A stretch of 64,000 nt of DNA from Roseomonas sp. (GCA_020249465.1 JADCFP010000016.1:1-64000), one strand, 5' to 3'; shown: positions 1-8,814, numbered from the stretch's first letter. The notes: generated by a model from the letters alone, not told the origin. A program made the numbers and translations.

Positions 1-735
1 CTACGAGATGCGGCAGAGGCCGAGGAAGATGATCCCGAAGCCGCCTGGCGCGAAGCGGAAGGCCGCACCGGTGCGGCACATTTGCCGCTGCCCGCGATCC
101 GCGCCGCTGTCGCCTCGCCCTTCGATTATGCGGCGCGCACGCGCTGCATTGTGGTGACGGATGTGGCGCGGGAAAACACCGCGCAAGTGGCGGGCGCGAT
201 GCGGGAATTGTTCCTGGCATCGGGCGGTGGCGCGCTTGGGCTTTTCACCGCCATTCGTCGTTTGCGCGACGTGCATGGCCGCATCGCCCCCGCCTTGGAA
301 GAAGCCGGCCTGCCGCTTTACGCGCAGCATATTGACGCCATGGATAACGCCACTTTGGTGGATGTGTTCCGCGCCGAGGAAAATTCCTGTCTGCTCGGCA
401 CGGATGCGATGCGTGATGGCGTTGATGTGCCGGGGCGGTCCTTGCGCCTTTTGGTGTTTGACCGCGTGCCCTGGCCGCGGCCGAGCATTCTGCATCGCGA
501 AAGGCGCCTCCATTTATCCGAAGGCAGGCCAAAGGATTATGATGACCGCATCACGCGCCATCGGCTGCGGCAGGCTTTCGGGCGGTTGATCCGTCGCGCT
601 GATGACAAGGGCGTGTTTGTGATGCTCGATCGGTCCTGCCCGTCGCGGTTATTGGCGGGGCTGCCATCCGGTGTGTTGCTGCGCCGCATGGGGTTGGCCG
701 ATGCGGCGCGGGAAGTGCGGGAGTTTTTGGGTTAG
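1..735 (+). CDS. DinG-like ATP-dependent DNA helicase, C-terminal part
   Basis: The gene enters from the left edge, so its start and Walker A region are missing. The visible ~244 residues are the C-terminal RecA-like domain of a DinG/XPD-type SF2 helicase. An SPFDY segment is followed by a strand and TDVARE. Further on are the LGTDAMRDGVDVPG segment (helicase motif V region), FDRVPWPRPS, and a motif VI-type QAFGRLIRR arginine stretch. Family members unwind DNA 5' to 3' in repair. The last four bases overlap the convergent crotonase gene. The helicase family is clear; the exact subtype (DinG or a shorter YoaA-like protein) cannot be settled without the N-terminus. Confidence 0.85.
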   Translation, partial: LRDAAEAEEDDPEAAWREAEGRTGAAHLPLPAIRAAVASPFDYAARTRCIVVTDVARENTAQVAGAMRELFLASGGGALGLFTAIRRLRDVHGRIAPALEEAGLPLYAQHIDAMDNATLVDVFRAEENSCLLGTDAMRDGVDVPGRSLRLLVFDRVPWPRPSILHRERRLHLSEGRPKDYDDRITRHRLRQAFGRLIRRADDKGVFVMLDRSCPSRLLAGLPSGVLLRRMGLADAAREVREFLG

Positions 736-1529
736 TCTGGTTCTATCTCCGGCATCCGATAACGATCCGCCGGATCATTCCAGCCCTTGAAATTCGGCGC
801 GCGTTTTTCCGCGAAGGCAGCGCGGCTTTCCAAAAGGTCGGACTTGTCGCCATGTTCATGCAGCTTGGCGGCCAGGCGCTGTTGCGCTGCCGTCGGCGCC
901 GGGCGCATGCGGCGCATCATATGGATGGTGTTGACGCGTGCGGCGGGCGGCAGGGTCAGCATGTGCCGCGCCATTTCAAGCGCGGTTTCCATTAGCGCTT
1001 CCGGCTCCACCAGGCGATTGACGAAGCCAAGCTGATAGAAGCGTTCCGCCGTGAAGCGAAAGCCAAGCGCCATTTCCATTGCGACCGGATAGGCAAGATT
1101 CGCGAGATGCCCGTGATTATAGCCGCCCAGCAGCCAGCGCTTTGCCTCCGACACTTCGAAAATCGCGGTATTGGCGGCCACGCGCAGATCAGTGCGCTCC
1201 ACCAGCATGAAGCCGCCGCCCATGGCAAAGCCATTCACTGCGGCAATCACAGGCTTTTCCAAAGTGCCGGCATTGAAAGGGTCTTCCATGTCAATGCGCC
1301 GCCCGCCGGGGCTTTTATCGGCGAGCGATTCCTTCATATCCTCGCCCGCGCAAAAGCCGCGCCCGGTGCCGGTCAGGATCGCGACTTCCAAGTTTGGATC
1401 AGTGCGAAACGCGGTCCAGATGCGCGCCAATTCCAGGCGCATTTCGTGGTTCAGCGCATTCAGCCGCTCAGGCCGGTTCATGCGCAGGACCAGCACCTGC
1501 CCATGGGTTTCGGTTTCAACAACGGCCAT
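732..1529 (-). CDS. enoyl-CoA hydratase/isomerase family protein (crotonase fold)
   Basis: A 265-residue crotonase-family protein. The start is the ATG at 1529 (MAVVETETHG), preceded by a purine-rich GGGGGA; the open frame continues upstream but that extension does not resemble the family. Oxyanion-hole segments are visible as FCAGEDMKE and GFAMGGGF. Of the two acid residues used by classical hydratases, the position after the GGG turn is Met rather than Glu, while the later Glu (in FEVSEAK) is kept. The reaction may therefore be isomerisation, hydrolysis or another crotonase chemistry rather than plain hydration. It is convergent with the helicase and divergent from the secreted hydrolase. 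Confidence 0.85.
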   Translation of the reverse strand: MAVVETETHGQVLVLRMNRPERLNALNHEMRLELARIWTAFRTDPNLEVAILTGTGRGFCAGEDMKESLADKSPGGRRIDMEDPFNAGTLEKPVIAAVNGFAMGGGFMLVERTDLRVAANTAIFEVSEAKRWLLGGYNHGHLANLAYPVAMEMALGFRFTAERFYQLGFVNRLVEPEALMETALEMARHMLTLPPAARVNTIHMMRRMRPAPTAAQQRLAAKLHEHGDKSDLLESRAAFAEKRAPNFKGWNDPADRYRMPEIEPD

Positions 1530-1626
1530 GGCATTCCCCCTTTGGATGTCGGGCATGATGGGCGGGGTAGGCGCTGTTGGCCAGGGGGCGCATCCAGGGT
1601 TAGGCTTCCGCAACGGAGGAACCACC

Positions 1627-3585
1627 ATGCGCCTGAAACCCCTGGCCCTTGCCTTTATGCTGATGGGCGGCCTGATCACCGCCGCCGCCGCCGAGGTCAC
1701 TGAATTCACCATCACAACGCCGGCCGCGCCTGCCTTTGCTGGCCGTGAGTTCAGCACGGCGGGTCGCTATGAAAGGCTGACCGGTCGCGCCAGGATTGCG
1801 CTTGATCCGGCCGATCCGCGCAATGCCATCATCGCCGATATCGCCTTGGCGCCGCGCAATGCGGCGGGGCGCGTGGAAGCGGTGGCCGAGGTCGTTATCC
1901 TGCGCCCGGCGGAAGCCTTTCGCGGCAATGGCACGCTTTTCGTGGAAGTGCCCAATCGTGGGCGCGAATTGGCGGGGCAACTCTATCACGATCATCAGGC
2001 CAATGCGCTGATGCTCGGGCGCGATCCCGGCAATGGGTTCCTGTTGCGGCAGGGCTATACCTTGGTGTGGATCGGCTGGCAGGCGGATATCCCGGCGGGT
2101 GAGGCGCGCGGTGCCGGCATCAGGCTTGAAGCGCCGGTGCTGCCCAATATCACCGGCCTGTCGCGCGAAGAGTTTTTGTTCGATCACATGACAAGCCCGG
2201 TGACGGTGGAACTCACCTATCCGGCGGCAAGCCAGGAAGGGGCGCGGCTGACGGTGCGCGCGCAGGCGGGCGATGAACGCCAAAGCCCTGCGGGTTTGGG
2301 GTTCCGGTTTCTGGATGATAAGCGCATTGAAATCACGCGCCCTGCGGGCTTCGATGCCGGCGCGCTTTATGAATTCATCTACACGGCAAAGGACCCGACG
2401 CTGCAGGGCATGGCCTTCGCTGCTTTTCGCGATGTGGCGGCATTTTTGCGCTGGGAAAAGGGTGTGGCCAATCCCCTGGCAGTCGCCGGGCGTGTGAGTA
2501 TTGATCGCGCCATGCTGCATGGCATTTCGCAATCCGGGCGCTTTGTGCGGGATTACCTCTATCTTGGGTTCAATGAGGATCTGCAAGGTCGTCAGGTCTA
2601 TGATGCGATGTTGCCACATATTCCAGGCACGCGGCGCACCTTCACCAATGCGCGCTTTGCCCAGCCCGGGCGCAACCCAACGCCGCATGGGGATCGGCAT
2701 TACCCGGCGGATCAATTTCCCTTCACCTATGCGGTCACGGAAGATCATTTGACCGGCAAGCGCGATGGGTTGCTGCTGCGCTGCCGCACCAGCAATACCT
2801 GCCCGCGCATCATGCAGAGCGATAGTGAATATGAATTCTGGGGCGCGCGCGCATCCTTGCTCGTGACCGATACGCAAGGCCGCCATGTTGATCTGCCGCC
2901 GGAAGTCCGCGCCTATGCGCTTTCCGGCTTGCCGCATTTCGCCCCAGCGAGTGCGGCGATCAGCCGGCTTGATCGCTGCGCCCTGCCGATCAATCCGCTG
3001 CAAGGTGGTGCCTTGATGCGCGCGCTTTTGGTCGCGATGGAAAGCTGGATGCGTGATGGGCGGGAACCGCCGGCAAGCCGCTTCCCCATGCGCGGCCAAG
3101 GCACCTTGGTTGAAGTGGCCGGCGCCTATCCCGCTGTGCCGGGCCTGCCCTATCGCGGCAGCATCGGCCCGGCGCAATTGGTGGATAATAGCGTCATGCC
3201 ACCGGTGGTGCGCGGCGAATATGCCGTGCTGGTGCCGCGCGTGGATGCGGATGGCAATGCCGTGGGCGGGCTGCGCGGCCCGGTGATTGAGGTACCCAAA
3301 GCCACCTATACCGGTTGGAATCCGCGCAGCGAAGGCTTCGCTGCCGGCGCGCTTTGCTACAATACCGGCGCGGTTTTGCCCTTTGCCGCCACCAAGGCGG
3401 AACGTGAAGCCGCGCGCGACCCGCGGCCATCGCTGGAAGAACGCTATCCAACGGCGGATGCTTATGTCGCGGCGGTTCGCGCCTCGGCTGAGCGGTTGGC
3501 GGCGGAGCGCCTGCTGCTGGCGGAGGATGTTGCCGCCATCACCGAAGCCGCGCGCGCCGATAGCCTGGCGCGGCTACGGCGTTGA
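1627..3585 (+). CDS. secreted alpha/beta hydrolase domain-containing protein
   Basis: A 652-residue protein with a Sec-type signal peptide (residues 1-22, ending ITAAAA), so it is exported. The start at 1627 is chosen because GGAGGA lies six bases upstream and a signal peptide begins there; the frame is open further upstream without family resemblance. It resembles the large, poorly characterised alpha/beta-hydrolase family found in Proteobacteria. It has a nucleophile-elbow-like GISQSG at 299-304 and conserved segments such as YDAMLPHIPGTRR and HYPADQFPFTY. The likely role is hydrolysis of an ester or amide in the periplasm; the substrate is unknown. It lies 75 bp upstream of the MBL/CoA-transferase operon on the same strand. 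Confidence 0.8.
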   Translation: MRLKPLALAFMLMGGLITAAAAEVTEFTITTPAAPAFAGREFSTAGRYERLTGRARIALDPADPRNAIIADIALAPRNAAGRVEAVAEVVILRPAEAFRGNGTLFVEVPNRGRELAGQLYHDHQANALMLGRDPGNGFLLRQGYTLVWIGWQADIPAGEARGAGIRLEAPVLPNITGLSREEFLFDHMTSPVTVELTYPAASQEGARLTVRAQAGDERQSPAGLGFRFLDDKRIEITRPAGFDAGALYEFIYTAKDPTLQGMAFAAFRDVAAFLRWEKGVANPLAVAGRVSIDRAMLHGISQSGRFVRDYLYLGFNEDLQGRQVYDAMLPHIPGTRRTFTNARFAQPGRNPTPHGDRHYPADQFPFTYAVTEDHLTGKRDGLLLRCRTSNTCPRIMQSDSEYEFWGARASLLVTDTQGRHVDLPPEVRAYALSGLPHFAPASAAISRLDRCALPINPLQGGALMRALLVAMESWMRDGREPPASRFPMRGQGTLVEVAGAYPAVPGLPYRGSIGPAQLVDNSVMPPVVRGEYAVLVPRVDADGNAVGGLRGPVIEVPKATYTGWNPRSEGFAAGALCYNTGAVLPFAATKAEREAARDPRPSLEERYPTADAYVAAVRASAERLAAERLLLAEDVAAITEAARADSLARLRR

Positions 3586-3589
3586 GAAA

Positions 3590-3619
3590 GGGGGCGGGAT
3601 TTCCCAAAACCCCGCCTCC
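3590..3619 (+). terminator. GC-rich hairpin after the hydrolase gene
   Basis: GGGGGCGGG at 3590-3598 can pair with CCCGCCTCC at 3611-3619 (nine pairs, one G-U) around a 12-base loop, starting five bases after the stop codon. There is no clear T-run after it. It could be a weak or Rho-assisted terminator, or just a transcript-stabilising hairpin in the gap before 3661. Confidence 0.35.
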
Positions 3620-3660
3620 CGTTCTAGCCTTCCCCAATAACCCAATCAGGCAGGAAACCC

Positions 3661-4539
3661 ATGCGCAAGCTCACCATTGGCGATGTCACCATCACCAGTA
3701 TCATTGAACGCGATGGCCCCTGGCGCGCGCCGGGGCAGATGTTCCCCAATGCGCCGGCGGACCAGATCGAAGCAACGCTGAAGGAACTTGAACCGGAAAC
3801 CTATGATGTAGCCTCCGGCAAGATGGTGATCACCTATCAAACCTATGTGGTGCGCACGCCGCGCCATACGATTCTGGTGGATACCTGCACCGGCGAAGAC
3901 AAGGGCTATCCCGCGCCGATGGATTTCCCGAAGCAGCCCTGGCTGGATGGGCTGAAGGCTGAGGGACTTTCCTTCAATGACATTGATTATGTCATGTGCA
4001 CCCATCTGCATATTGACCATTCCGGCTGGAATACTGTGCTGCGCGATGGCCGCTGGGTGCCGACTTTCCCCCGCGCCAAATACGTCTTCCACAAGCGCGA
4101 ATACGCCGCTTGGGAAGCTTCAACCAAGGCCGGCGAAACCCGCCCCGGTGGTGGCGGTTCCGTCTTCACCATGAATTGCGAACCCGTGGTGGCGGCGGGG
4201 CAGGCCATGCTGGTGGATGATGATTTCAGCCTGGATGATTGCATCACCATCGAACCAACGCCTGGCCACACGCCCTGCCATTGCTGCGTGCATATCAAAA
4301 GCCGCGGCCAGCATGCCGTGATCACCGGCGATCTGATGCATCACGCGCTGCAAATTCATCGCCCTGCCTGGTCCACCATGTTCTGCTGGGATCCGAATGA
4401 GGCCGCCGATAGCCGCACCCGCTTCCTGGCCAATGTCGCCGATACGGATACCAAGCTGCTGCCGATCCATTTCCCGAATCCTTCGGTGGGGCGGGTGGAA
4501 TCCAATGGTGATCGCTTCCGCTGGCGTTATATGCGCTGA
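3661..4539 (+). CDS. MBL-fold metallo-hydrolase
   Basis: A 292-residue metallo-beta-lactamase-fold protein. The metal motif is H115-L-H117-I-D119-H120, followed by a PGHTPCH segment, GDLMHH and a late HFP histidine, giving a complete dinuclear site. There is no signal peptide, so it is cytoplasmic. It resembles the lactonase/AidA-like group of MBL proteins, but the substrate is not readable from sequence. It is three bases upstream of the CoA-transferase gene, which overlaps a crotonase gene, so the three are probably one catabolic operon (3661-6476). It may open a lactone or hydrolyse a thioester in the same pathway. Confidence 0.82.
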   Translation: MRKLTIGDVTITSIIERDGPWRAPGQMFPNAPADQIEATLKELEPETYDVASGKMVITYQTYVVRTPRHTILVDTCTGEDKGYPAPMDFPKQPWLDGLKAEGLSFNDIDYVMCTHLHIDHSGWNTVLRDGRWVPTFPRAKYVFHKREYAAWEASTKAGETRPGGGGSVFTMNCEPVVAAGQAMLVDDDFSLDDCITIEPTPGHTPCHCCVHIKSRGQHAVITGDLMHHALQIHRPAWSTMFCWDPNEAADSRTRFLANVADTDTKLLPIHFPNPSVGRVESNGDRFRWRYMR

Positions 4540-4542
4540 CCC

Positions 4543-5745
4543 ATGAGCATTCCCCCGCTTCAGGGCCTGCGCGTGCTGGATTTGGCGCGCGTTCTGGCCT
4601 GCCCCTTTTCGGCAATGATCCTTGCCGAACTGGGCGCGGAAGTGATCAAGGTGGAACAACCCGGCAGCGGCGATGAAAGCCGCAGCTATGAACCCGTCGC
4701 CGAACGGAATGGCCAGCGCGACAGCGCCTATTTCTTCGCCTGCAATCGCGGCAAGCGCAGCGTCACCGTCAATCTGCGTCATAAGGATGGCCAGGCGCTG
4801 GTGCGTGATCTGATCCGCCATTGCGATGCGGTGGTGGAGAATTTCCCGACCGGTACGCTGAAGCGTTACGGGCTGGATTGGGAAGCTTTGCGCGCCATCA
4901 ATCCGCGCCTTGTCATGCTGTCCTGCACTGGCTTTGGCCAGACCGGGCCTTACGCCAGGCGCAAGGGCTATGACACGGTGTTTCAGGCCATGTCGGGGTT
5001 GATGGCACTCACGGGCGAACGCGGCGGCGGGCCGGTGAAGCCAGGGCTGCCGATTGCGGACCTGACATCCGGGCTTTGGATCACGATTGGCCTGTTGGCG
5101 GCGCTGCGCGGGCGCGATGCAACGGGGCAGGGCGCCTATATTGATTTTTCAATGCTGGATGGTCAGGTGGCCTTGTTGACCTCCGCCGCCGCGCGCTTCT
5201 TCGCGTTGAATGAGGTGCCGCCGCGTCTGGGCACGGAACATCCGGGCCGCGTGCCGACGGCTTCCTTCAAATGTGCCGATGGGCGGTTTTTGCACATCAC
5301 CTGTTCAGATCAGCATTGGGCGCCGCTGTGTCGGGCGCTTGCCTTGGTTGAATTGGGCGCTGATCCGGCCCTGCAAGCCAATGCGGAACGCGTGGCGCAG
5401 CGGGAACGCGTCATGGCCGGCATTACGGCCGCGATGGCGAAACTCACGCGCGCGGAAGCGGTCGCACTTCTGGATGCGGCTGATGTGCCGAATGGCCCGG
5501 TGCTGACGATTGATGAAACCTTCGCCGACCCGCATGTGCAGGCGCGCGGTTCAGTCGGTGAATTCACCCATCCCTTGCTCGGCGCCTTTCCCGCCTTGCG
5601 CTTGCCCTATCGCTTCGATGGCTTGGCGGACCCGGCAATCCAGCGCCCACCCCTATTGGGAGAGGATACGGAAGCCGTGCTGCGCGATTTGTTGCAGTAT
5701 TCACCAGCGCAAATCGAAACCCTGCGGGCGGAAGGCGCGATATGA
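4543..5745 (+). CDS. CaiB/BaiF-type (class III) CoA-transferase
   Basis: A 400-residue protein, normal length for class III CoA-transferases, which move CoA between a carboxylic acid and an acyl-CoA through an aspartyl intermediate. It begins with the typical GLRVLDLARVLACPF and has the EVIKVE strand and the SCTGFGQTGP segment. The catalytic Asp lies in GLPIADLTSG (D173). A C-terminal segment with PNGPV is also typical. It is followed by a crotonase overlapping in ATGA, so acid activation and beta-oxidation-type chemistry are probably coupled. The substrate is unknown. Confidence 0.9.
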   Translation: MSIPPLQGLRVLDLARVLACPFSAMILAELGAEVIKVEQPGSGDESRSYEPVAERNGQRDSAYFFACNRGKRSVTVNLRHKDGQALVRDLIRHCDAVVENFPTGTLKRYGLDWEALRAINPRLVMLSCTGFGQTGPYARRKGYDTVFQAMSGLMALTGERGGGPVKPGLPIADLTSGLWITIGLLAALRGRDATGQGAYIDFSMLDGQVALLTSAAARFFALNEVPPRLGTEHPGRVPTASFKCADGRFLHITCSDQHWAPLCRALALVELGADPALQANAERVAQRERVMAGITAAMAKLTRAEAVALLDAADVPNGPVLTIDETFADPHVQARGSVGEFTHPLLGAFPALRLPYRFDGLADPAIQRPPLLGEDTEAVLRDLLQYSPAQIETLRAEGAI

Positions 5746-6476
5746 CGGACACCGTTTTGTATGATTGCCAGGATGGTTTGGCGCGCATCACGCTCAACCG
5801 GCCAGACGCGCGCAATGCGCTCAATAGCGCCATGTGCGAAGCGCTGGTGGCCGCCACGCGCCGTGCGCGGGACAATGCTGCGCGCTGCGTGCTGGTGCAG
5901 GCGGTGGGCAGCGTGTTTTGTGCGGGCGCGGACCTTAAGGAACGCCAAGGCATGGGCGATGACGCGGTGCGTGCGCGGCGCCTGAAAGCCTTCGCCGCCT
6001 ATGAGGCGCTGGAGCGCCTGCCCATGCCGGCCATTGCCGTGGTCGAAGGCCCTGCAGTTGGATCAGGTGTGGAAATCGCCGCCGGGTGTGATTTCATCAT
6101 CGCGACCCCTGCCGCTTCCTTCCGCACCCCGGAAGCGCTCTGGGGCACAGTGGGCGCCACGCAACGCCTGCCGCGCATTATCGGCAAAAGGCTCGCCAAG
6201 GATTTGATGTTCACGGGCCGCGCCCTTGGCGCTGAGGAAGCGCGCGCAGCCGGCCTTGTCGCACGCGTGGTGGCGCCAGAGGCTTTGGCGGCATGCATTG
6301 CAGAAATCACTACCACCATCCTGAAAGCACCGCCTGCCGCCATGGCGCTTGCGAAGCGCTGCGTGGATGAGGGGCTGGAACGCGACCCGCGCGGCGCACT
6401 CGCCACCGAAATCATGGCCATTGAGGAAAGCCTGGCCGCCGCGGAATGGCGCAAAAAAATGCAGGATTTCGGCTGA
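5742..6476 (+). CDS. enoyl-CoA hydratase/isomerase family protein
   Basis: A 244-residue crotonase starting at the ATG inside the ATGA overlap with the CoA-transferase, hence translationally coupled. Oxyanion segments FCAGADLKE and PAVGSGVE are present. Both acidic positions used by hydratases are retained (Glu in GSGVEIA and Glu in FRTPEAL), unlike the crotonase at 732-1529. It probably hydrates the enoyl-CoA made after CoA transfer in the 3661-6476 operon. The remaining 120 bp before the tRNA hold no gene; a short GGCCC-CTCA-GGGCC hairpin at 6511-6524 may end the transcript. Confidence 0.9.
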   Translation: MTDTVLYDCQDGLARITLNRPDARNALNSAMCEALVAATRRARDNAARCVLVQAVGSVFCAGADLKERQGMGDDAVRARRLKAFAAYEALERLPMPAIAVVEGPAVGSGVEIAAGCDFIIATPAASFRTPEALWGTVGATQRLPRIIGKRLAKDLMFTGRALGAEEARAAGLVARVVAPEALAACIAEITTTILKAPPAAMALAKRCVDEGLERDPRGALATEIMAIEESLAAAEWRKKMQDFG

Positions 6477-6598
6477 CCCTTACCGCCCGATCCATAAGGC
6501 AGTCTGAGCCGGCCCCTCAGGGCCAATAAAAGCAGGCTGGACAGGGCAGGAGCGCTTCGCTAGGAACAGGGTTCTGGAGAGGTTTGGTCCTCGCCAGG

Positions 6599-6674
6599 GC
6601 CCAGATAGCTCAGTTGGTAGAGCATGCGACTGAAAATCGCAGTGTCGCTGGTTCGATTCCGGCTCTGGGCACCA
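6599..6674 (+). tRNA. tRNA-Phe (GAA)
   Basis: A 76-nt cloverleaf. The acceptor GCCCAGA (6599-6605) pairs with TCTGGGC (6664-6670). The D-arm is GCTC/GAGC. The anticodon arm TGCGA/TCGCA encloses CT-GAA-AA, with GAA at 6632-6634. The T-arm is GCTGG/CCGGC with loop TTCGATT. The discriminator A is at 6671 and the CCA end is encoded at 6672-6674. Confidence 0.97.
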
Positions 6675-6699
6675 TTTCAATGGTCCATCGCGTTGAAAT
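6674..6699 (+). terminator. hairpin directly after tRNA-Phe
   Basis: ATTTCAA (6674-6680) and TTGAAAT (6693-6699) are perfect inverted repeats around a 12-base loop, starting at the last base of the tRNA. It is A/T-rich with no strong T-run. It may act in 3' processing or termination of the tRNA transcript. Confidence 0.35.
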
Positions 6700-6791
6700 C
6701 AAACAATTTCCAAAATCTCAGGGCGCCAATCCCCACACTGCACCCCACTTTCGGTTTGCATCGAAAGGGTTAGGCGCCTCAACCCGTTCCC

Positions 6792-7667
6792 TCACGCCAG
6801 CCCTGCGCGCGCCTTCACCGGTATCTTCAAATAGCGCACGCCATTGCTCTCCGCCTCCGGGAAACGCCCGGCGCGGATATTCACCTGGATTGAAGGCAGC
6901 AATAGCGTCGGTGCAGCCAGCTTCGCATCGCGCGCCTGGCGGAAGGCGACGAATTCATCTTCGCTCAGGCCATCCTTCACATGGGGGTTATGCGCGCGCT
7001 GTTCGGCGACTGTGCTTTGCCAAGCGTAATCATCGCGCCCTGGCGCCTTATAGTCATGGCACATCCAAAGCCTGGTTTCGGGTGGCAGTGCCAAAAGGCG
7101 CTTGATGGACCGAAACAGCGCCCGCGCATCGCCGCCCGGAAAATCGGCGCGCGCCGTGCCGTAATCATGCATGAAAAGCGTATCGCCCACAAAAACGTCA
7201 TCGCCAATCCGGTAGCAGACACAGGCAGGTGTGTGGCCTGGTGTGTGGATCACTTCAATTTCCAAGGTACCAAGTTTCAGGCGTTGCCCATCGCGCAACA
7301 AAAGATCGAAATCGGCGCCTTCGGGCTTCACATCATCGGCAGCGAAAACCGGGCGGAAAATGCGCTGCACATCCTTTATGTGTTCGCCAATGGCGATCTG
7401 CCCGCCGCAGCGCTGCTTGATGTAGGGTGCTGCGGTCAGATGATCCGCATGGGCATGGGTTTCCAGGATCAGCGCAATCGTGATCCCTTCCTGCCGCGCC
7501 GCTTCAATCAGCCGGTCCGCCGAACGCGTATCCGCTTCCCCGCTGCGATGGTCCCAGTCCAACACGGGATCAATCACCGCGCCTTGGCGGGTTTCAGGGT
7601 CGAAGACCAGATAACTGACTGTATTGGTGGCCTCATCAAAAAACGGGCGGATGCTGGCAGAGGACAT
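6792..7667 (-). CDS. MBL-fold hydrolase, persulfide dioxygenase / glyoxalase II-like
   Basis: A 291-residue metallo-beta-lactamase protein of the ETHE1/BigR-associated (Blh-like) type. The metal motif is ETH71-A-H73-A-D75-H76, followed by HTPGHTPAC, the GDTLFMHDYGTAR segment with its bridging Asp, and MCHDY. ETHE1-type enzymes use one iron to oxidise glutathione persulfide to sulfite; Blh proteins act in sulfide stress. No rhodanese or BigR-like regulator is adjacent, so this role is inferred from family resemblance only. The 61 bp upstream separate it from the DUF2155 gene on the same strand, so it may be read from the same transcript. Confidence 0.83.
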   Translation of the reverse strand: MSSASIRPFFDEATNTVSYLVFDPETRQGAVIDPVLDWDHRSGEADTRSADRLIEAARQEGITIALILETHAHADHLTAAPYIKQRCGGQIAIGEHIKDVQRIFRPVFAADDVKPEGADFDLLLRDGQRLKLGTLEIEVIHTPGHTPACVCYRIGDDVFVGDTLFMHDYGTARADFPGGDARALFRSIKRLLALPPETRLWMCHDYKAPGRDDYAWQSTVAEQRAHNPHVKDGLSEDEFVAFRQARDAKLAAPTLLLPSIQVNIRAGRFPEAESNGVRYLKIPVKARAGLA

Positions 7668-7728
7668 GGCGGGGCCTTCCTAAAGCAGACGCTAATATAA
7701 GGCGCCAACCCGGTTTCAGAAAGGTGGC

Positions 7729-8088
7729 CTAACGGCAGCTCAATATCCGCACATCATAAACCGGGTGTTCAAGCATATTCACGCCGGGCGCATCGGCGAA
7801 CATCCAGCCGCGAAACGCGGGCGGGCTGCCCTGCGGGGCGCGGCTGTCGGTCATTTCAAACCAGGCGGCGGAATCGGGCACCTCGGTCGGCGGGCGCGCA
7901 TGGCAGGCTCCGATACGGATGGTGAGGGTGCCGAAACTCAGGCTTTCCCCAACGCGGCCTTCCAGCACGGTCACGCGCGCTGTCACCTTATCCAAAGCCT
8001 GAATACGCGCCTGTTGCCGAGGCACCCATTCCTGCGCCTGCGCCAGATTTGGCAGGCACAACAGCGCGAACGCCAAAAACCGTTTCAT
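7729..8088 (-). CDS. DUF2155 domain-containing exported protein
   Basis: A 119-residue protein with a signal peptide (MKRFLAFALLCLPNLAQA, cleavage near residue 18). The mature part has the DUF2155 pattern: an ALDKVTARV strand, two conserved Cys (GACHARPP and the C-terminal ILSCR), and FRGWMFADAPGVNMLEHPVYDV. It is periplasmic and the two Cys could form a disulfide. In alphaproteobacteria it commonly sits with the NDUFA12 and mlaD genes, as here. The first four bases of its frame overlap the 74-residue gene upstream. The molecular role is unknown. Confidence 0.88.
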   Translation of the reverse strand: MKRFLAFALLCLPNLAQAQEWVPRQQARIQALDKVTARVTVLEGRVGESLSFGTLTIRIGACHARPPTEVPDSAAWFEMTDSRAPQGSPPAFRGWMFADAPGVNMLEHPVYDVRILSCR

Positions 8089-8309
8089 GCGCTGCGCTTC
8101 GGGCTTGGCAAGGCTGCGATCATCTCCTGCAAAATCGCGCGCATCGCGGCTTCATCCACGCCCATGAGCACGGCGTCTTCAAACACATCGCGCAGCACCG
8201 TCGCGGCTTCGCTGTGGTTTTCCGCGAGCATTTTCAGCTTTTCGTTACAGGACACAGGCTTGCCATCCGCCCCGGGCCAGACGGCAGGGAGCTTGGGAAG
8301 CGGCTTCAT
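8085..8309 (-). CDS. small conserved protein between mlaD and DUF2155
   Basis: A 74-residue soluble, mostly helical protein with no signal or membrane segment. Recognisable pieces are VWPGADGKPVSCNEKLKML near the N-terminus and FEDAVLMGVDE in the middle. It overlaps mlaD (8306-8309) and the DUF2155 gene (8085-8088) by four bases on each side. This supports it as a real, translationally coupled member of the operon rather than a chance frame. From memory of similar alphaproteobacterial loci it appears conserved there, but no function is known to me. Confidence 0.75.
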   Translation of the reverse strand: MKPLPKLPAVWPGADGKPVSCNEKLKMLAENHSEAATVLRDVFEDAVLMGVDEAAMRAILQEMIAALPSPKRSA

Positions 8310-8800
8310 CGCGGCGTGGCCGGCGCGTTTTCCTGATTGCCGCGCTGATTGGTCTCACCCGCCGAGAAGATGAAGCGCCCCAAAAGGCTTTCCAGATTGA
8401 TCGCACTTTGGGTGATGGTGATTTCATTGCCTTCGCGCAGAATGCGCGTATCGCCGCCCGGCACCAGGGCCACATATTTGCCGCCGAGCAAGCCTTCGCT
8501 CGAAATCTCGGCTGAGGTGTCATGCGGCAGTTTCAGCCCCGCATCAACGCGGAGTGTCAGCACGGCAAGGAAGCTTTCCGGGTCAATCCGCTGCGCGACA
8601 ACCTGCCCGACCTTCACACCGGCAATGCGCACATCTGCCCCTTGGCCAAGCCCATCAATGCGGTCGAATTTCGCGGTCAGGTTCATGCCTGGCCCGGAAA
8701 AGCTGCGCCCCGTGCTGGTCACGGCATAGCCAAGGAAGCCTGCGGCCACGGCCAGTACCACAAGACCGGTCAGGATTTCCGCGATTGAGCGCTTTTGCAT
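8306..8800 (-). CDS. mlaD: MlaD-type substrate-binding protein of the Mla phospholipid transport system
   Basis: A 164-residue protein with one N-terminal membrane anchor (about residues 8-28). The MCE domain follows: LTAKFDRIDGLGQGADVRIAG, KVGQVV, and a late SSEGLLGGKYVAL. MlaD forms the periplasmic hexameric ring of the MlaFEDB complex that moves phospholipids between inner and outer membranes. The partner genes mlaE and mlaF are not in the window, so this is a separated mlaD, as is common in Rhodospirillales. It lies 14 bp after the NDUFA12 gene and overlaps the 74-residue gene. Confidence 0.9.
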   Translation of the reverse strand: MQKRSIAEILTGLVVLAVAAGFLGYAVTSTGRSFSGPGMNLTAKFDRIDGLGQGADVRIAGVKVGQVVAQRIDPESFLAVLTLRVDAGLKLPHDTSAEISSEGLLGGKYVALVPGGDTRILREGNEITITQSAINLESLLGRFIFSAGETNQRGNQENAPATPR

Positions 8801-8814
8801 GGTCGGGACGGCCT

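Noticed and set aside
1171-1626. Upstream extension of the secreted hydrolase frame
   Set aside because: It runs antisense through the crotonase gene; the ATG at 1627 has a good ribosome site and starts a signal peptide.
1600-3177. 525-codon open frame on the minus strand opposite the secreted hydrolase
   Set aside because: It is a high-G+C shadow frame: no family resemblance, amino-acid composition rich in Arg/His/Ala, and the opposite strand encodes a clear full-length protein with signal peptide.
6599-6800. tRNA-Phe as an integration site
   Set aside because: No integrase, no repeated tRNA 3' end and no change in gene content nearby.
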